From an uncultured Bacilli bacterium (GTDB lineage Bacteria > Bacillota_I > Bacilli_A > RF39 > UBA660): a DNA stretch of 8,459 nt. The notes under the pieces were generated by a model. It searched no databases. It saw only the letters and a program-made list of their open reading frames with translations, and was not told where the DNA came from. Positions 1-6,740 of the stretch are shown piece by piece. Within the stretch, counting starts at the first letter, position 1. Every line of letters starts with the position of its first letter. The stretch spans positions 1-8,459 of the forward strand of contig CANQWJ010000049.1 in NCBI GenBank assembly GCA_947627525.1. Reading direction: 5' to 3'. A program made the translations under genes and the position numbers.

Positions 1-1377
1 ATGGCTCTTAATTCAACGCAATTAACCCAAACTAACTCCGTAATGGGAAGCGTGCATTACTTACCACCAGAACAAGCTAATGGTAAAGGTTCAACTATTA
101 AATGTGACATTTACTCAATGGGTATTTTGTTCTATGAACTTTTAACTGGCGTTTTACCATTTAAGGGGGACAATGCTGTTGAAATTGCTTTAAAGCATAT
201 GAAAGATCCGATTCCGAGCGTTAGAAAACAAAATTCTAATATTCCGCAAAGTATTGAAAACATCATTTTGAAATCAACGGCTAAAAATCCTAAAAATAGA
301 TATAATGATGTTAAAGAAATGTATCAAGATTTAAAAGTGTGTTTAGATCCTGATGTTATGGATCAACCACGCTATGTCTATAAATATCCTGAACATGAAA
401 CAGAAGATAAAGAACAAATTCCAACGATTAGACCTAAGAAAAAAGAAGTTGAAAAGAAAAAGGAACCAATTAAGGAAGAACCAAAAGAGGAAGAAGAAAT
501 CATTGAAGAATTAGAAGATGATGAAGAACCAAAAAATAGTAAGAAAATAAATATTATCATTTGGTCCTTATTTGGAATTCTTGTTGTTTTAGTTGGTATT
601 GTCGCAGCTGTTTTCTTACCTAGTTTCTTTGGTAAAGAAAAGGAAATGGAAATACCTGATGTTTCAGGAATGAGTGTTGTTGATGCGGAAACCGTTCTTA
701 AAGATAGCGGTTTCGAAGTAAAAGCCGAAACAGAGAAGATGGTCAGTGCTGAATATGAAATAGGACAAGTTGTCAAAACTGATCCGATTGCTGGTCGTAC
801 CGTTAAAGAAGGAACAGAAATAACCCTATATGAATCAATTGGTGAAGAAACATATACTGTTGAATTCTTTAACGGTGAAAAGATTGATGTCATTCAAGAA
901 CGCCTTCGTCCTTATGGTATAACTGTTGAGACGAAGTCAAAAAGTATTGAAGGTATTGAATCTATTGATGGTATAGATGACATGGAAAGCCTTGATAAAG
1001 AAACAATTATTGATCAAGATCCAAAAGAAGGAACAGTTCTTAAAAAAGGTGATAAAGTAATTCTCTATTATCCAGAGATATATAATAAATATCCTGACTT
1101 TGTTAATGAAGGATGGACCCTTGAAGAGGTAAAAGAATTCTGTGAACAATATAGTGTTACAGTAAAGGTTCAAGAGACTGTTTCCCAAGTTAAAGATCCA
1201 GGAACAATTCTTCGTCAATCACGTCCTGCTGGTAGTGAAATTGTTGAAAATGCTGAAATAATTATTACGATTGCTAAAAAGGAAGAAGTGCAAAATACAC
1301 CACCAGATACTAGTAGTGATGATAATACTGACCAAAATGATAGTTCAAGTACTGACGGAACGACGCAGTCACCATAA
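1..1377 (+). CDS. prkC: PrkC-type PASTA Ser/Thr protein kinase, 3' part (truncated by window edge)
   Basis: This is a membrane Ser/Thr kinase that senses cell-wall fragments (muropeptides/lipid II in characterised homologues) and phosphorylates cytosolic targets. Only 458 residues are visible. The first codon is ATG, but it lies inside the activation loop just after where the DFG motif should be, so it is an internal Met and the ATP-binding lobe is outside the window. Visible parts are the GSVHYLPPEQA loop end (16-26), the structural Asp36 of subdomain IX (DIYSMG), Arg100 of subdomain XI, a Lys/Glu-rich juxtamembrane linker (about 130-182), a single membrane helix (about 183-206), three PASTA repeats (about 216-280, 282-357, 359-425) and a Ser/Thr/Asp/Gln-rich tail. 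The second PASTA repeat has an acidic Ile/Glu/Ser/Asp insertion (about 313-332). rsgA follows 11 bases later; in Firmicutes this kinase usually sits between the phosphatase prpC and rsgA. Confidence 0.95.
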   Translation: MALNSTQLTQTNSVMGSVHYLPPEQANGKGSTIKCDIYSMGILFYELLTGVLPFKGDNAVEIALKHMKDPIPSVRKQNSNIPQSIENIILKSTAKNPKNRYNDVKEMYQDLKVCLDPDVMDQPRYVYKYPEHETEDKEQIPTIRPKKKEVEKKKEPIKEEPKEEEEIIEELEDDEEPKNSKKINIIIWSLFGILVVLVGIVAAVFLPSFFGKEKEMEIPDVSGMSVVDAETVLKDSGFEVKAETEKMVSAEYEIGQVVKTDPIAGRTVKEGTEITLYESIGEETYTVEFFNGEKIDVIQERLRPYGITVETKSKSIEGIESIDGIDDMESLDKETIIDQDPKEGTVLKKGDKVILYYPEIYNKYPDFVNEGWTLEEVKEFCEQYSVTVKVQETVSQVKDPGTILRQSRPAGSEIVENAEIIITIAKKEEVQNTPPDTSSDDNTDQNDSSSTDGTTQSP

Positions 1378-1388
1378 AAGAGGTTTTA

Positions 1389-2210
1389 ATGAGAGGACAA
1401 ATAATAAAAATAATTAGTAATTTATATACCGTTAATTGTAATGGCAAAATTTATGAGTGTCACAGTCGTGGTAAATTTCGTAAAGACAATATTACACCCG
1501 TTGTTGGTGATTACGTTACAATTGATGAAAAAGATAAATACATTTTAGAAATAGAAGAAAGAAAGAATCGTTTAATAAGACCAATGGTCAGCAATATTGA
1601 CCAAGGTCTTATTATAACGAGTGTTAAAGTACCAGATTTTTCAACTAATCTTTTAGATAAATTATTAACTTTAATGGAAATAAATAATGTTGAAGCCATT
1701 ATTTGTTTTACGAAATTAGATTTGTTGAATGAAGAAGAAAAAGAGAAAATTGAAAAGTACATTGCTTATTATCAAAAAATAGGTTATCGTGTTTATAAAA
1801 ATGATCAAATAGATGATATAAAACAAATATTTAAAGATAAAGTAACAGTTTTTACGGGTCAAACAGGATCTGGTAAAAGTACCTTATTAAATCGTTTAGA
1901 TGCTAAGTTAAACTTGGAGACGGGTGAGGTATCTAAGGCCTTAGGTCGTGGTAAACATACGACGCGTCACGTTGAATTAGTTGAACTATTTGGTGGAAAA
2001 GTTTTAGATACGCCAGGCTTTTCTAGTTTAGAATTTACGAGTGTTGATAAAACAGCCATTCGTGATGCTTTTGTTGAATTTCAAGATTATCCATGTAAAT
2101 TTAAAGATTGTATGCATCTAAACGAAAAAGAATGTGCTGTTAGAGATGCTGTTCAAGAAGGAAAAATTTTAGAATCACGTTATAATAATTATAAAAAAAT
2201 AATACAGTAG
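1389..2210 (+). CDS. rsgA: Ribosome small subunit-dependent GTPase RsgA
   Basis: RsgA is a circularly permuted GTPase that acts in late 30S subunit maturation. The 273-residue product has an N-terminal OB-fold (about 1-65), then G4 (TKLD, 108-111) ahead of the P-loop (GQTGSGKS, 157-164), the switch segment GRGKHTTRH (186-194) and G3 (DTPGF, 207-211), which is the permuted order that defines the family. The C-terminal zinc site is complete: Cys236, Cys241, His243 and Cys249 (C-x4-C-x-H-x5-C). The P-loop reads GSGKS where many homologues have GVGKS. The ATG is preceded by AAGAGG with 5 bases of spacing, directly behind the kinase stop codon. The next gene's ribosome site overlaps its TAG stop, which suggests coupled translation. 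The length is a little short of the roughly 290-300 residues usual in Bacilli, but nothing essential is missing. Confidence 0.97.
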   Translation: MRGQIIKIISNLYTVNCNGKIYECHSRGKFRKDNITPVVGDYVTIDEKDKYILEIEERKNRLIRPMVSNIDQGLIITSVKVPDFSTNLLDKLLTLMEINNVEAIICFTKLDLLNEEEKEKIEKYIAYYQKIGYRVYKNDQIDDIKQIFKDKVTVFTGQTGSGKSTLLNRLDAKLNLETGEVSKALGRGKHTTRHVELVELFGGKVLDTPGFSSLEFTSVDKTAIRDAFVEFQDYPCKFKDCMHLNEKECAVRDAVQEGKILESRYNNYKKIIQ

Positions 2211-2218
2211 GTGATAAA

Positions 2219-2842
2219 ATGTCAAAGAAAGTTTCAGTTTCTTTTTTTACGAGTAAAAATATTGAAGATGATTTGATGAATTTGTGTGCGACTTCAACTG
2301 ATTATATTCATGTTGATGTAGGAGATGGAAAATTCATTGAACGAAAATTTAACCCTGTCAAAGAATTAAAAGAACTTCAAGGAGCTTTGACTAAAAGGCT
2401 AGATGTTCATTTTATGGTTGAAGATCCCCAAAAGTATATTGAAGAATATAGTGAATTAGATTGTGAATACATTACTATTCATTGTGAAATAAAAAAAGAT
2501 ATTTTAAATCTTTTAAATTTGATCAAGTCTTATGGTATTAAGTGTGGACTTGCTATAAGTCCTGATACAGATTTATGTTTCCTTGAACCTTTTCTTGATG
2601 ATATAGATACCATTTTAGTTATGAGTGTTGTTCCCGGAAAAGGTGGACAAAGTTTTATTTATAATACTATTGAGAGAATAAAAAAGGTTCGTAAGTTAAT
2701 AGGAAAGAGAAATATTGTCATCAATGTTGATGGTGGTATTAATAGTGAGACTGCAAAGTTAGTGGATAGTGATATTGTGGTCAGCGGAAGTTTTGTTTTA
2801 AACAGTGATGATTGGGAAAAAAATATAAATGCAGTAAGGTGA
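2219..2842 (+). CDS. rpe: Ribulose-phosphate 3-epimerase, divergent
   Basis: This enzyme interconverts ribulose-5-phosphate and xylulose-5-phosphate in the pentose phosphate pathway. The 207-residue TIM barrel keeps the four expected metal-ligand positions, with the catalytic aspartates among them: His31, Asp33, His64 and Asp171. It also keeps HFMVEDP (64-70), a PGxGGQ phosphate loop and VDGGI (170-174). Several usually conserved positions differ. The family's HxDxMDG is HVDVGDG (31-37), with Gly35 for Met. The FVPN segment after it reads FIER. The phosphate loop is PGKGGQ rather than PGFGGQ, and the N-terminal SPS motif lacks its Pro. The position after rsgA is the normal one for rpe in Firmicutes and supports the call. 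The ATG follows AGGTGA, which overlaps the rsgA stop. Altered kinetics or a related sugar-phosphate substrate cannot be excluded. Confidence 0.87.
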   Translation: MSKKVSVSFFTSKNIEDDLMNLCATSTDYIHVDVGDGKFIERKFNPVKELKELQGALTKRLDVHFMVEDPQKYIEEYSELDCEYITIHCEIKKDILNLLNLIKSYGIKCGLAISPDTDLCFLEPFLDDIDTILVMSVVPGKGGQSFIYNTIERIKKVRKLIGKRNIVINVDGGINSETAKLVDSDIVVSGSFVLNSDDWEKNINAVR

Positions 2843-2843
2843 T
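2836..2843 (+). promoter_or_regulatory. Shine-Dalgarno overlapping the rpe stop, deciding a GTG start
   Basis: AAGGTGAT contains the rpe TGA stop (2840-2842) and precedes the GTG at 2847. The ATG at 2845 is followed at once by TGA and cannot be used, so the next gene starts with GTG and its translation is probably coupled to rpe. Confidence 0.75.
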
Positions 2844-2846
2844 AAT

Positions 2847-3488
2847 GTGAAAAAAGTTTTAATGTTATTAGTTTTATTCTTATCTTTTAGTTTAACTGCT
2901 TGTACTATAAAACTAGGAGAAGAAGAGAAAAAAGAAAAACCATTAGAGGAAGAAAGTCCATCTAGTGAAGAACAAAAAGAACCAGAAGAAAAAGAAAATA
3001 CTGAAAATGTTGGCAAGAAGTCTAGTAAAGATAATCCTTTAAGTGTTGGAACAGTTGGTTTATCTAGTAAGCATAATGCCTTATTGGATACTTATCAAGA
3101 TGTTGATATAAGCATTAAAGAAGTTAGTAAGGATCCAATTAAAATTATTGGTGAATATAATACTGATAATCCTGATAAGATGTTAGTGGCAACCAAAGGG
3201 TATAAGTTTGTTGTTTTGGATTACGAAGTAACGTTAAACAACTTTGAAACAGAGTCTTTTGGTACTGATGTAAGAGTTGACGTTGATATAACTGATACTT
3301 CTGATAAACCATTTGTCGTAGGCGGTGTAAAACAAATCGTTGACGTTCACATTTTGAAAGAAGATGTTGGAGTAGTGAGCGGTAATAAAGGAACGGTCCA
3401 AATTGCTTTTGAGATACCTGAAAATGTTAGTAATTATTTAATTAAGTTAGGGACCAAAGGACATACAATAGCGTATTATAAATTGTAG
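2847..3488 (+). CDS. Secreted lipoprotein with acidic linker and C-terminal beta-rich domain
   Basis: This is a 213-residue protein with a type II signal peptide: Lys2-Lys3, a hydrophobic core and the lipobox LTAC, with lipidated Cys19. A long Glu/Lys/Pro/Ser linker follows (about 24-60), then a predicted beta-rich domain (about 63-213) with alternating hydrophobic strands. The hydrophobic run FVVLDYEVTLNN near residues 125-136 and the late AFEIPENV segment recall DUF4352-like extracellular beta-sandwich domains, but I cannot confirm that membership and no function is known to me. The linker would hold the domain away from the membrane on the outer face. GTG is the start, with AAGGTGAT as ribosome site. 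It occupies the slot after rpe where thiamine pyrophosphokinase often lies, and its neighbours suggest a cell-envelope role only by inference. Confidence 0.85.
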   Translation: MKKVLMLLVLFLSFSLTACTIKLGEEEKKEKPLEEESPSSEEQKEPEEKENTENVGKKSSKDNPLSVGTVGLSSKHNALLDTYQDVDISIKEVSKDPIKIIGEYNTDNPDKMLVATKGYKFVVLDYEVTLNNFETESFGTDVRVDVDITDTSDKPFVVGGVKQIVDVHILKEDVGVVSGNKGTVQIAFEIPENVSNYLIKLGTKGHTIAYYKL

Positions 3489-3502
3489 ATTGGAGTGTTA
3501 AT

Positions 3503-4630
3503 ATGATTTATTTAGACTATTCAGCAACAACTCCCGTTGATAGTGAAGTAATAAAAACTTTTTCTAAGGCCTGTGAGAGTTATTGGGCTAATCCTAATTC
3601 TCTTCATAAAGAAGGGGTTAAAGCCAATGCTTTGATAAATGCTAGTACCGAGCAGATTGCTGAAATATTAGGGGTTAAACCTAGCGAAATTATTTATACG
3701 AGTGGTGCTAGTGAAAGTAATAATCTAGCCATTAAAGGCATTTGTGAAAAATATCAAAATCGTGGTAAACATATTATTACAACTAATTTTGAGCATTCAT
3801 CTATTTATGGTCCCATTGGCTATTTACAAAAAAAGGGTTTTGATGTTGATTTTGTTAAAACATTGGATGATGGTAAAGTTGATTTAGAAGACTTAAAACG
3901 TCTAATTCGTGATGATACTATTTTAGTTAGTGTTACAGCGGTTAATAGTGAGATTGGAATAATTGAACCAATTGAAGAAATAGGGAAACTTTTAAAAAAT
4001 TATCCTAAAATTTTTTATCACGTCGATTTGACGCAGAGTATTGGTAAACAAAAGATTGATTTAACGAACATTGATCTTGCTAGTTTTTCAGCTCATAAAT
4101 TTTTTGGTGTAAAGGGTGTCGGTGTTTTATATAAAAAAGAAAACATTAATATTGAACCATTGATTCATGGTGGTAAGAGTACGACTATTTATCGTAGTGG
4201 TACCCCAGCAACCCCTTTAATAGCGTCTTTAGCGAAGGCTTTACGTCTTGTTTATAAGGATTATGATGAACACAATGCTTATGTTAAAGAACTTAATTCA
4301 AAGGTGCGTCAAGCATTGTCAAAATATGATAAGGTCTATATTAATAGTCCTGATGACGCTCTTCCTTATATATTAAATATTAGCGTTATAGGCGTTAAAC
4401 CGGAAGTATTATTACATGCTTTAGAAGAAGATGAAGTCTATATTTCAACACAGACAGCTTGTAGTAATAAAACGGATGAATCTAAAGCTGTCTTAGCTTT
4501 AACTAATGATCCAGAACGTAGTAAATCAAGCGTTCGTATTAGTCTTTCCTATAAAACAACAAATGAAGAAATAGATGAATTTTTAAAAATATTTGATAAA
4601 TGTTATAATAAACTTACTACGTTGAGGTGA
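3503..4630 (+). CDS. Cysteine desulfurase, NifS/IscS family (resembles NifZ type)
   Basis: This PLP enzyme removes sulfur from L-cysteine as a persulfide for Fe-S clusters or tRNA thiolation. The 375-residue protein shows the class V aminotransferase pattern: LDYSATTP at the N-terminus, TSGASESNN, His98 stacking over PLP, Asp175 and Gln178 near the ring, and SAHK with PLP-lysine Lys199. The catalytic Cys is Cys320 in STQTACSNK, whereas IscS has SSGSAC. This loop and the overall length resemble the Firmicute NifZ group that works with ThiI in 4-thiouridine formation, but thiI is not in the window, so the partner is open. VNSEIG replaces the common VNNExG. The ATG follows GGAGTG with 5 bases of spacing, and the TGA stop lies within the ribosome site of the thioredoxin gene that follows. 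The enzyme would act in the cytosol. Confidence 0.93.
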   Translation: MIYLDYSATTPVDSEVIKTFSKACESYWANPNSLHKEGVKANALINASTEQIAEILGVKPSEIIYTSGASESNNLAIKGICEKYQNRGKHIITTNFEHSSIYGPIGYLQKKGFDVDFVKTLDDGKVDLEDLKRLIRDDTILVSVTAVNSEIGIIEPIEEIGKLLKNYPKIFYHVDLTQSIGKQKIDLTNIDLASFSAHKFFGVKGVGVLYKKENINIEPLIHGGKSTTIYRSGTPATPLIASLAKALRLVYKDYDEHNAYVKELNSKVRQALSKYDKVYINSPDDALPYILNISVIGVKPEVLLHALEEDEVYISTQTACSNKTDESKAVLALTNDPERSKSSVRISLSYKTTNEEIDEFLKIFDKCYNKLTTLR

Positions 4631-4631
4631 T
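4624..4631 (+). promoter_or_regulatory. Shine-Dalgarno overlapping the desulfurase stop, deciding the thioredoxin start
   Basis: GAGGTGAT includes the TGA stop at 4628-4630. It is correctly spaced for the GTG at 4636 and would be inside the gene if the in-frame GTG at 4627 were the start. The latter has no ribosome site of its own. Confidence 0.75.
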
Positions 4632-4635
4632 ATTT

Positions 4636-4896
4636 GTGAAAATCATAAAAATAAATGCTGTATGGTGCCCAGCTTGTATTTTAACTAATAAGATATGGAA
4701 AAAAGTCAAAGAAGATTATAAAGATTTAGATATAGAAGAACTAGATTTTGATTTTGATGAAGATGAAGTAAAAAAATATGATGTTGGTAAAGTTTTACCA
4801 GTAGTTATTTTTATGAATGATGATCAAGAAATTGAACGTTTAGTTGGCGAGAAAACAGAGAAAGAAATATATGATGCTGTAGAAAGAAATAGGTAA
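4636..4896 (+). CDS. Small cytosolic thioredoxin-fold protein (CPAC active site)
   Basis: This is an 86-residue minimal thioredoxin-fold protein without a signal peptide. It starts MKIIKINAVWCPAC, with redox cysteines Cys11 and Cys14 at the end of the first strand, and a cis-Pro at Pro55 (VLPVVIF). The WCPAC motif differs from WCGPC of classical thioredoxin, and at 86 residues it is shorter than the usual 105 or so. It is likely a dithiol-disulfide carrier in the cytosol. I chose GTG at 4636 over GTG at 4627, which would add MIF, because GAGGTG sits just upstream of 4636. Its position suggests that it passes electrons to the CcdA/DsbD-like protein at 5512 or reduces the desulfurase, but both ideas are inference. 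The last 36 bases of the gene are present again, in decayed form, at 5471-5506. Confidence 0.9.
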   Translation: MKIIKINAVWCPACILTNKIWKKVKEDYKDLDIEELDFDFDEDEVKKYDVGKVLPVVIFMNDDQEIERLVGEKTEKEIYDAVERNR

Positions 4897-4953
4897 TAGT
4901 TATGAAAAAATATTTGTTGTTATTATTTAGTTTATTTGTTTTTATTTTAATTA
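4861..4953 (+). repeat. Direct repeat, copy 1 (thioredoxin tail + spacer + signal-peptide code)
   Basis: This copy matches 5471-5563 at 84 of 93 positions with no gaps, a constant offset of 610 bp. An inner stretch (4878-4918) is identical over 41 bases. It covers the last 11 thioredoxin codons and stop, the spacer with the ribosome site, and the first 17 codons of the lipoprotein gene. Confidence 0.93.
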
Positions 4954-5468
4954 CTGGATGCAGCATTAAAGGAAAAGATACAACTGATGATTATAAGCAC
5001 TATGATTTAAAAGGTAAAGATTTGATAAATCATTCTTGTTATGATGATGAAGGACATAAATGTGAATATGCACTTGCTGATATTGCACCAGAAAAATCTG
5101 AGATGACTAACTATGGTTTGTTTTATAAATTATCAGATGATGATTATATCTTAATTGATACAATAACTCCAGGTCTATATGCCGAAGATGTAAGTGTATT
5201 TGTTGAAAATAGAATGTTTTTAGCAAATGGAGAAATCATTGAGTATTCTTTGAATAGAGAAAATATTACAAAAAAGAAACTAAATTTTTATTATAATGAT
5301 AAAGATATTAGCAGTTTGGTAACGCAAATACACTATATAGAAAGAGGTAACATTTATTTTACTATTTTAACAGACGATGAAGAAGGAAAGCACATTATTC
5401 ATGTTAATCTTGAATGTTCGTTATCAAATTATAAGTGTGAAAAGTTAGATGATTATTATTTTTATTAA
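4902..5468 (+). CDS. Putative lipoprotein of unknown function with two Cys pairs
   Basis: This 188-residue protein is not recognised as a known family. The signal peptide is type II: Lys2-Lys3, a leucine/phenylalanine core and the lipobox ITGC, with lipidated Cys20. The mature part is rich in Asp, Tyr, Lys and Asn and looks mostly beta. It has four further cysteines in two close pairs, Cys46/Cys54 and Cys172/Cys179. Free pairs are uncommon in exported Firmicute proteins and suggest disulfides. Since a thioredoxin gene lies directly before it and a membrane thiol-redox protein directly after it, the lipoprotein could be a substrate or partner of that system (inference). Its first 12 residues, MKKYLLLLFSLF, are identical to those of the next gene because of the direct repeat. 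The ATG is 8 bases after an AGG that lies in the end of the thioredoxin gene. Confidence 0.85.
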   Translation: MKKYLLLLFSLFVFILITGCSIKGKDTTDDYKHYDLKGKDLINHSCYDDEGHKCEYALADIAPEKSEMTNYGLFYKLSDDDYILIDTITPGLYAEDVSVFVENRMFLANGEIIEYSLNRENITKKKLNFYYNDKDISSLVTQIHYIERGNIYFTILTDDEEGKHIIHVNLECSLSNYKCEKLDDYYFY

Positions 5469-5470
5469 TT

Positions 5471-5506
5471 AAAAAAATGTATGATGTTGTAGAAAGAAAT
5501 AGGTAA
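5471..5506 (+). pseudogene. Vestigial 3' end of a thioredoxin gene
   Basis: Read in frame this encodes KKMYDVVERNR and a TAA stop, against KEIYDAVERNR and TAA at the end of the intact thioredoxin gene (4861-4896). All three base differences change the amino acid, as expected for sequence no longer under protein selection. No thioredoxin body precedes it. It now forms the leader and supplies the AGG ribosome-site bases of the gene at 5512. A nine-codon ORF (5477-5506) remains in it but is probably not meaningful. Confidence 0.85.
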
Positions 5507-5563
5507 TAGTTATGAAAAAATATTTGTTATTATTGTTTAGTTTATTTATTTTTCTTCCAATTA
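5471..5563 (+). repeat. Direct repeat, copy 2
   Basis: This is the second copy of the 93-bp repeat at 4861-4953. It begins three bases after the lipoprotein stop codon and runs through the first 17 codons of the membrane redox gene. Similarity may continue weakly beyond it: an 11-base match, CTGATGATTAT, lies at 4984-4994 and 5579-5589, offset by 595 rather than 610. Confidence 0.93.
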
Positions 5564-6708
5564 ATTGCTTTGCTCTTGCTGATGATTATGAAGATGTTTT
5601 GTATGAAAAGTTAGAAGTTGAAAAAAAAGAAGATGTTGTCAATATCTATCTTTTTTATAGTAATACTTGTCCTCATTGTGCTAAAGAAGAGAAAGTTCTT
5701 AATCAATTAGAAGACGAATATGGTGATAAAATAAAAGTATTCCGTTATGAAGTTAATGATGATGTTGATAATCTTTTACTCATGTATGATGTTAAGGAAC
5801 TTTTGGAAGTTGAAGGATCAAAAACAGGTGTTCCTTTTACAGTTATTGGTAAAGAGTATTATCTAGGTTATTCGGAATGGGTTGGTAATGATTTAGAAGA
5901 ACAAATTCGTCATAATTTAGAACTTGATACGCAAGAAGAGACAGTTGTGGAAAAAGGTAAAGTTACCTTACCATTATTAGGAGAAGTTAGCGCAACTGAT
6001 ACAGCGGTTGGTGTCGCTGCCGTTATTTTAGGTTTTGTTGATGGTTTTAATCCTTGTGCGATGTGGGTTCTATTATTCATCATAAGTATGCTTTTTGGAA
6101 TGAAAGATCGTCGTAAAATGTTTATTTTGGGATTTGCTTTTCTTTTTACGTCAGCACTGTTCTACTTTCTTTCGATGTTAGGTATCAATCTCATTTTAGA
6201 CTTTATTACGACAGATCAAATTAGAGATTTAATTGGGATAGTTGCCATTATCTTTGGTATTTATAATTTATATGTTTACTTTCGCGATCGAAAACTGGAA
6301 GATGGTTGTCAAATAGTTGATGAGAAAAAAAGAAAAACAATTATGGCCAAAGTAAAAAAAATCAAAAATGCGCGTAACTTTTTTATTGCCCTTGGTGGAA
6401 TAATTGTTCTAGCTGTTTCTGTCAATATGGTCGAACTTGCTTGTAGTGCTGGTTTTCCAATGGTTTTCAATGAGATATTAGTAGCAAATGAAATTGGTGG
6501 TTTCATGCGTATCATCTATTTACTTCTTTATGTATTCTTCTACATGATTGATGATATGGTCGTCTTTACCATTTCCATGTGTACATTATCAATTGCTGGA
6601 ATGACGACTAAGTACAATAAGTTAATTAAGATCATTGGTGGTATTTTAATGCTCATAATGGGACTATTACTCATATTTAAACCAGAATGGATCATGTTAA
6701 ATTTTTGA
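5512..6708 (+). CDS. Exported thioredoxin domain fused to CcdA/DsbD-like membrane electron carrier
   Basis: This is a 398-residue protein that probably carries reducing equivalents across the membrane. A type I signal peptide (1-23, cut after ALA) leads to an extracytoplasmic thioredoxin/glutaredoxin-like domain (about 40-140) with the CPHC active site Cys53/Cys56 and a cis-Pro at Pro108 (GVPF). About six membrane helices follow (about 165-195, 204-228, 238-257, 290-318, 334-360, 370-389). The first contains NPCA with Cys182 and the fourth contains ELACSAGFP with Cys311, the two membrane cysteines expected in CcdA/DsbD transmembrane domains. Compared with E. coli DsbD the redox domain is at the N-terminus and there is no separate alpha domain. 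Electrons would enter from a cytosolic thioredoxin, for which the CPAC protein at 4636 is the obvious candidate. C19 is not a lipobox (PINC). Other cysteines are Cys305-357 region singletons of unclear role. The ATG and ribosome site lie in the direct repeat. Confidence 0.9.
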   Translation: MKKYLLLLFSLFIFLPINCFALADDYEDVLYEKLEVEKKEDVVNIYLFYSNTCPHCAKEEKVLNQLEDEYGDKIKVFRYEVNDDVDNLLLMYDVKELLEVEGSKTGVPFTVIGKEYYLGYSEWVGNDLEEQIRHNLELDTQEETVVEKGKVTLPLLGEVSATDTAVGVAAVILGFVDGFNPCAMWVLLFIISMLFGMKDRRKMFILGFAFLFTSALFYFLSMLGINLILDFITTDQIRDLIGIVAIIFGIYNLYVYFRDRKLEDGCQIVDEKKRKTIMAKVKKIKNARNFFIALGGIIVLAVSVNMVELACSAGFPMVFNEILVANEIGGFMRIIYLLLYVFFYMIDDMVVFTISMCTLSIAGMTTKYNKLIKIIGGILMLIMGLLLIFKPEWIMLNF

Positions 6709-6727
6709 GAGTAGATTTACTCTTTTT
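6708..6727 (+). terminator. Weak hairpin with T-rich tail after the membrane redox gene
   Basis: AGAGTA (6708-6713) pairs with TACTCT (6718-6723) around a GATT loop and is followed by a T-rich run. The stem is only 6 bp and mostly A-T, so termination would be partial. It starts in the stop codon of the preceding gene. Confidence 0.4.
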
Positions 6728-6740
6728 CTTTGCTTTTATA

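Noticed and set aside
1..3. ATG at the first base as the start of the kinase gene
   Set aside because: The residues that follow are the activation loop and the rest of the C-lobe; the N-lobe and catalytic loop must lie upstream, so this is an internal Met.
378..1218. Antisense open frames over the kinase gene
   Set aside because: They are low-complexity Ser- or Phe-rich shadows of the acidic linker and PASTA region, with no ribosome site and no recognisable domain.
4627..4635. GTG at 4627 as the thioredoxin start
   Set aside because: No ribosome site precedes it, while GAGGTGAT is properly placed for GTG at 4636, which gives the usual MKIIK beginning.
5477..5506. Nine-codon leader peptide before the membrane redox gene
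   Set aside because: It is fully explained as the decayed copy of the thioredoxin 3' end and has no ribosome site, so a regulatory leader peptide is not supported.
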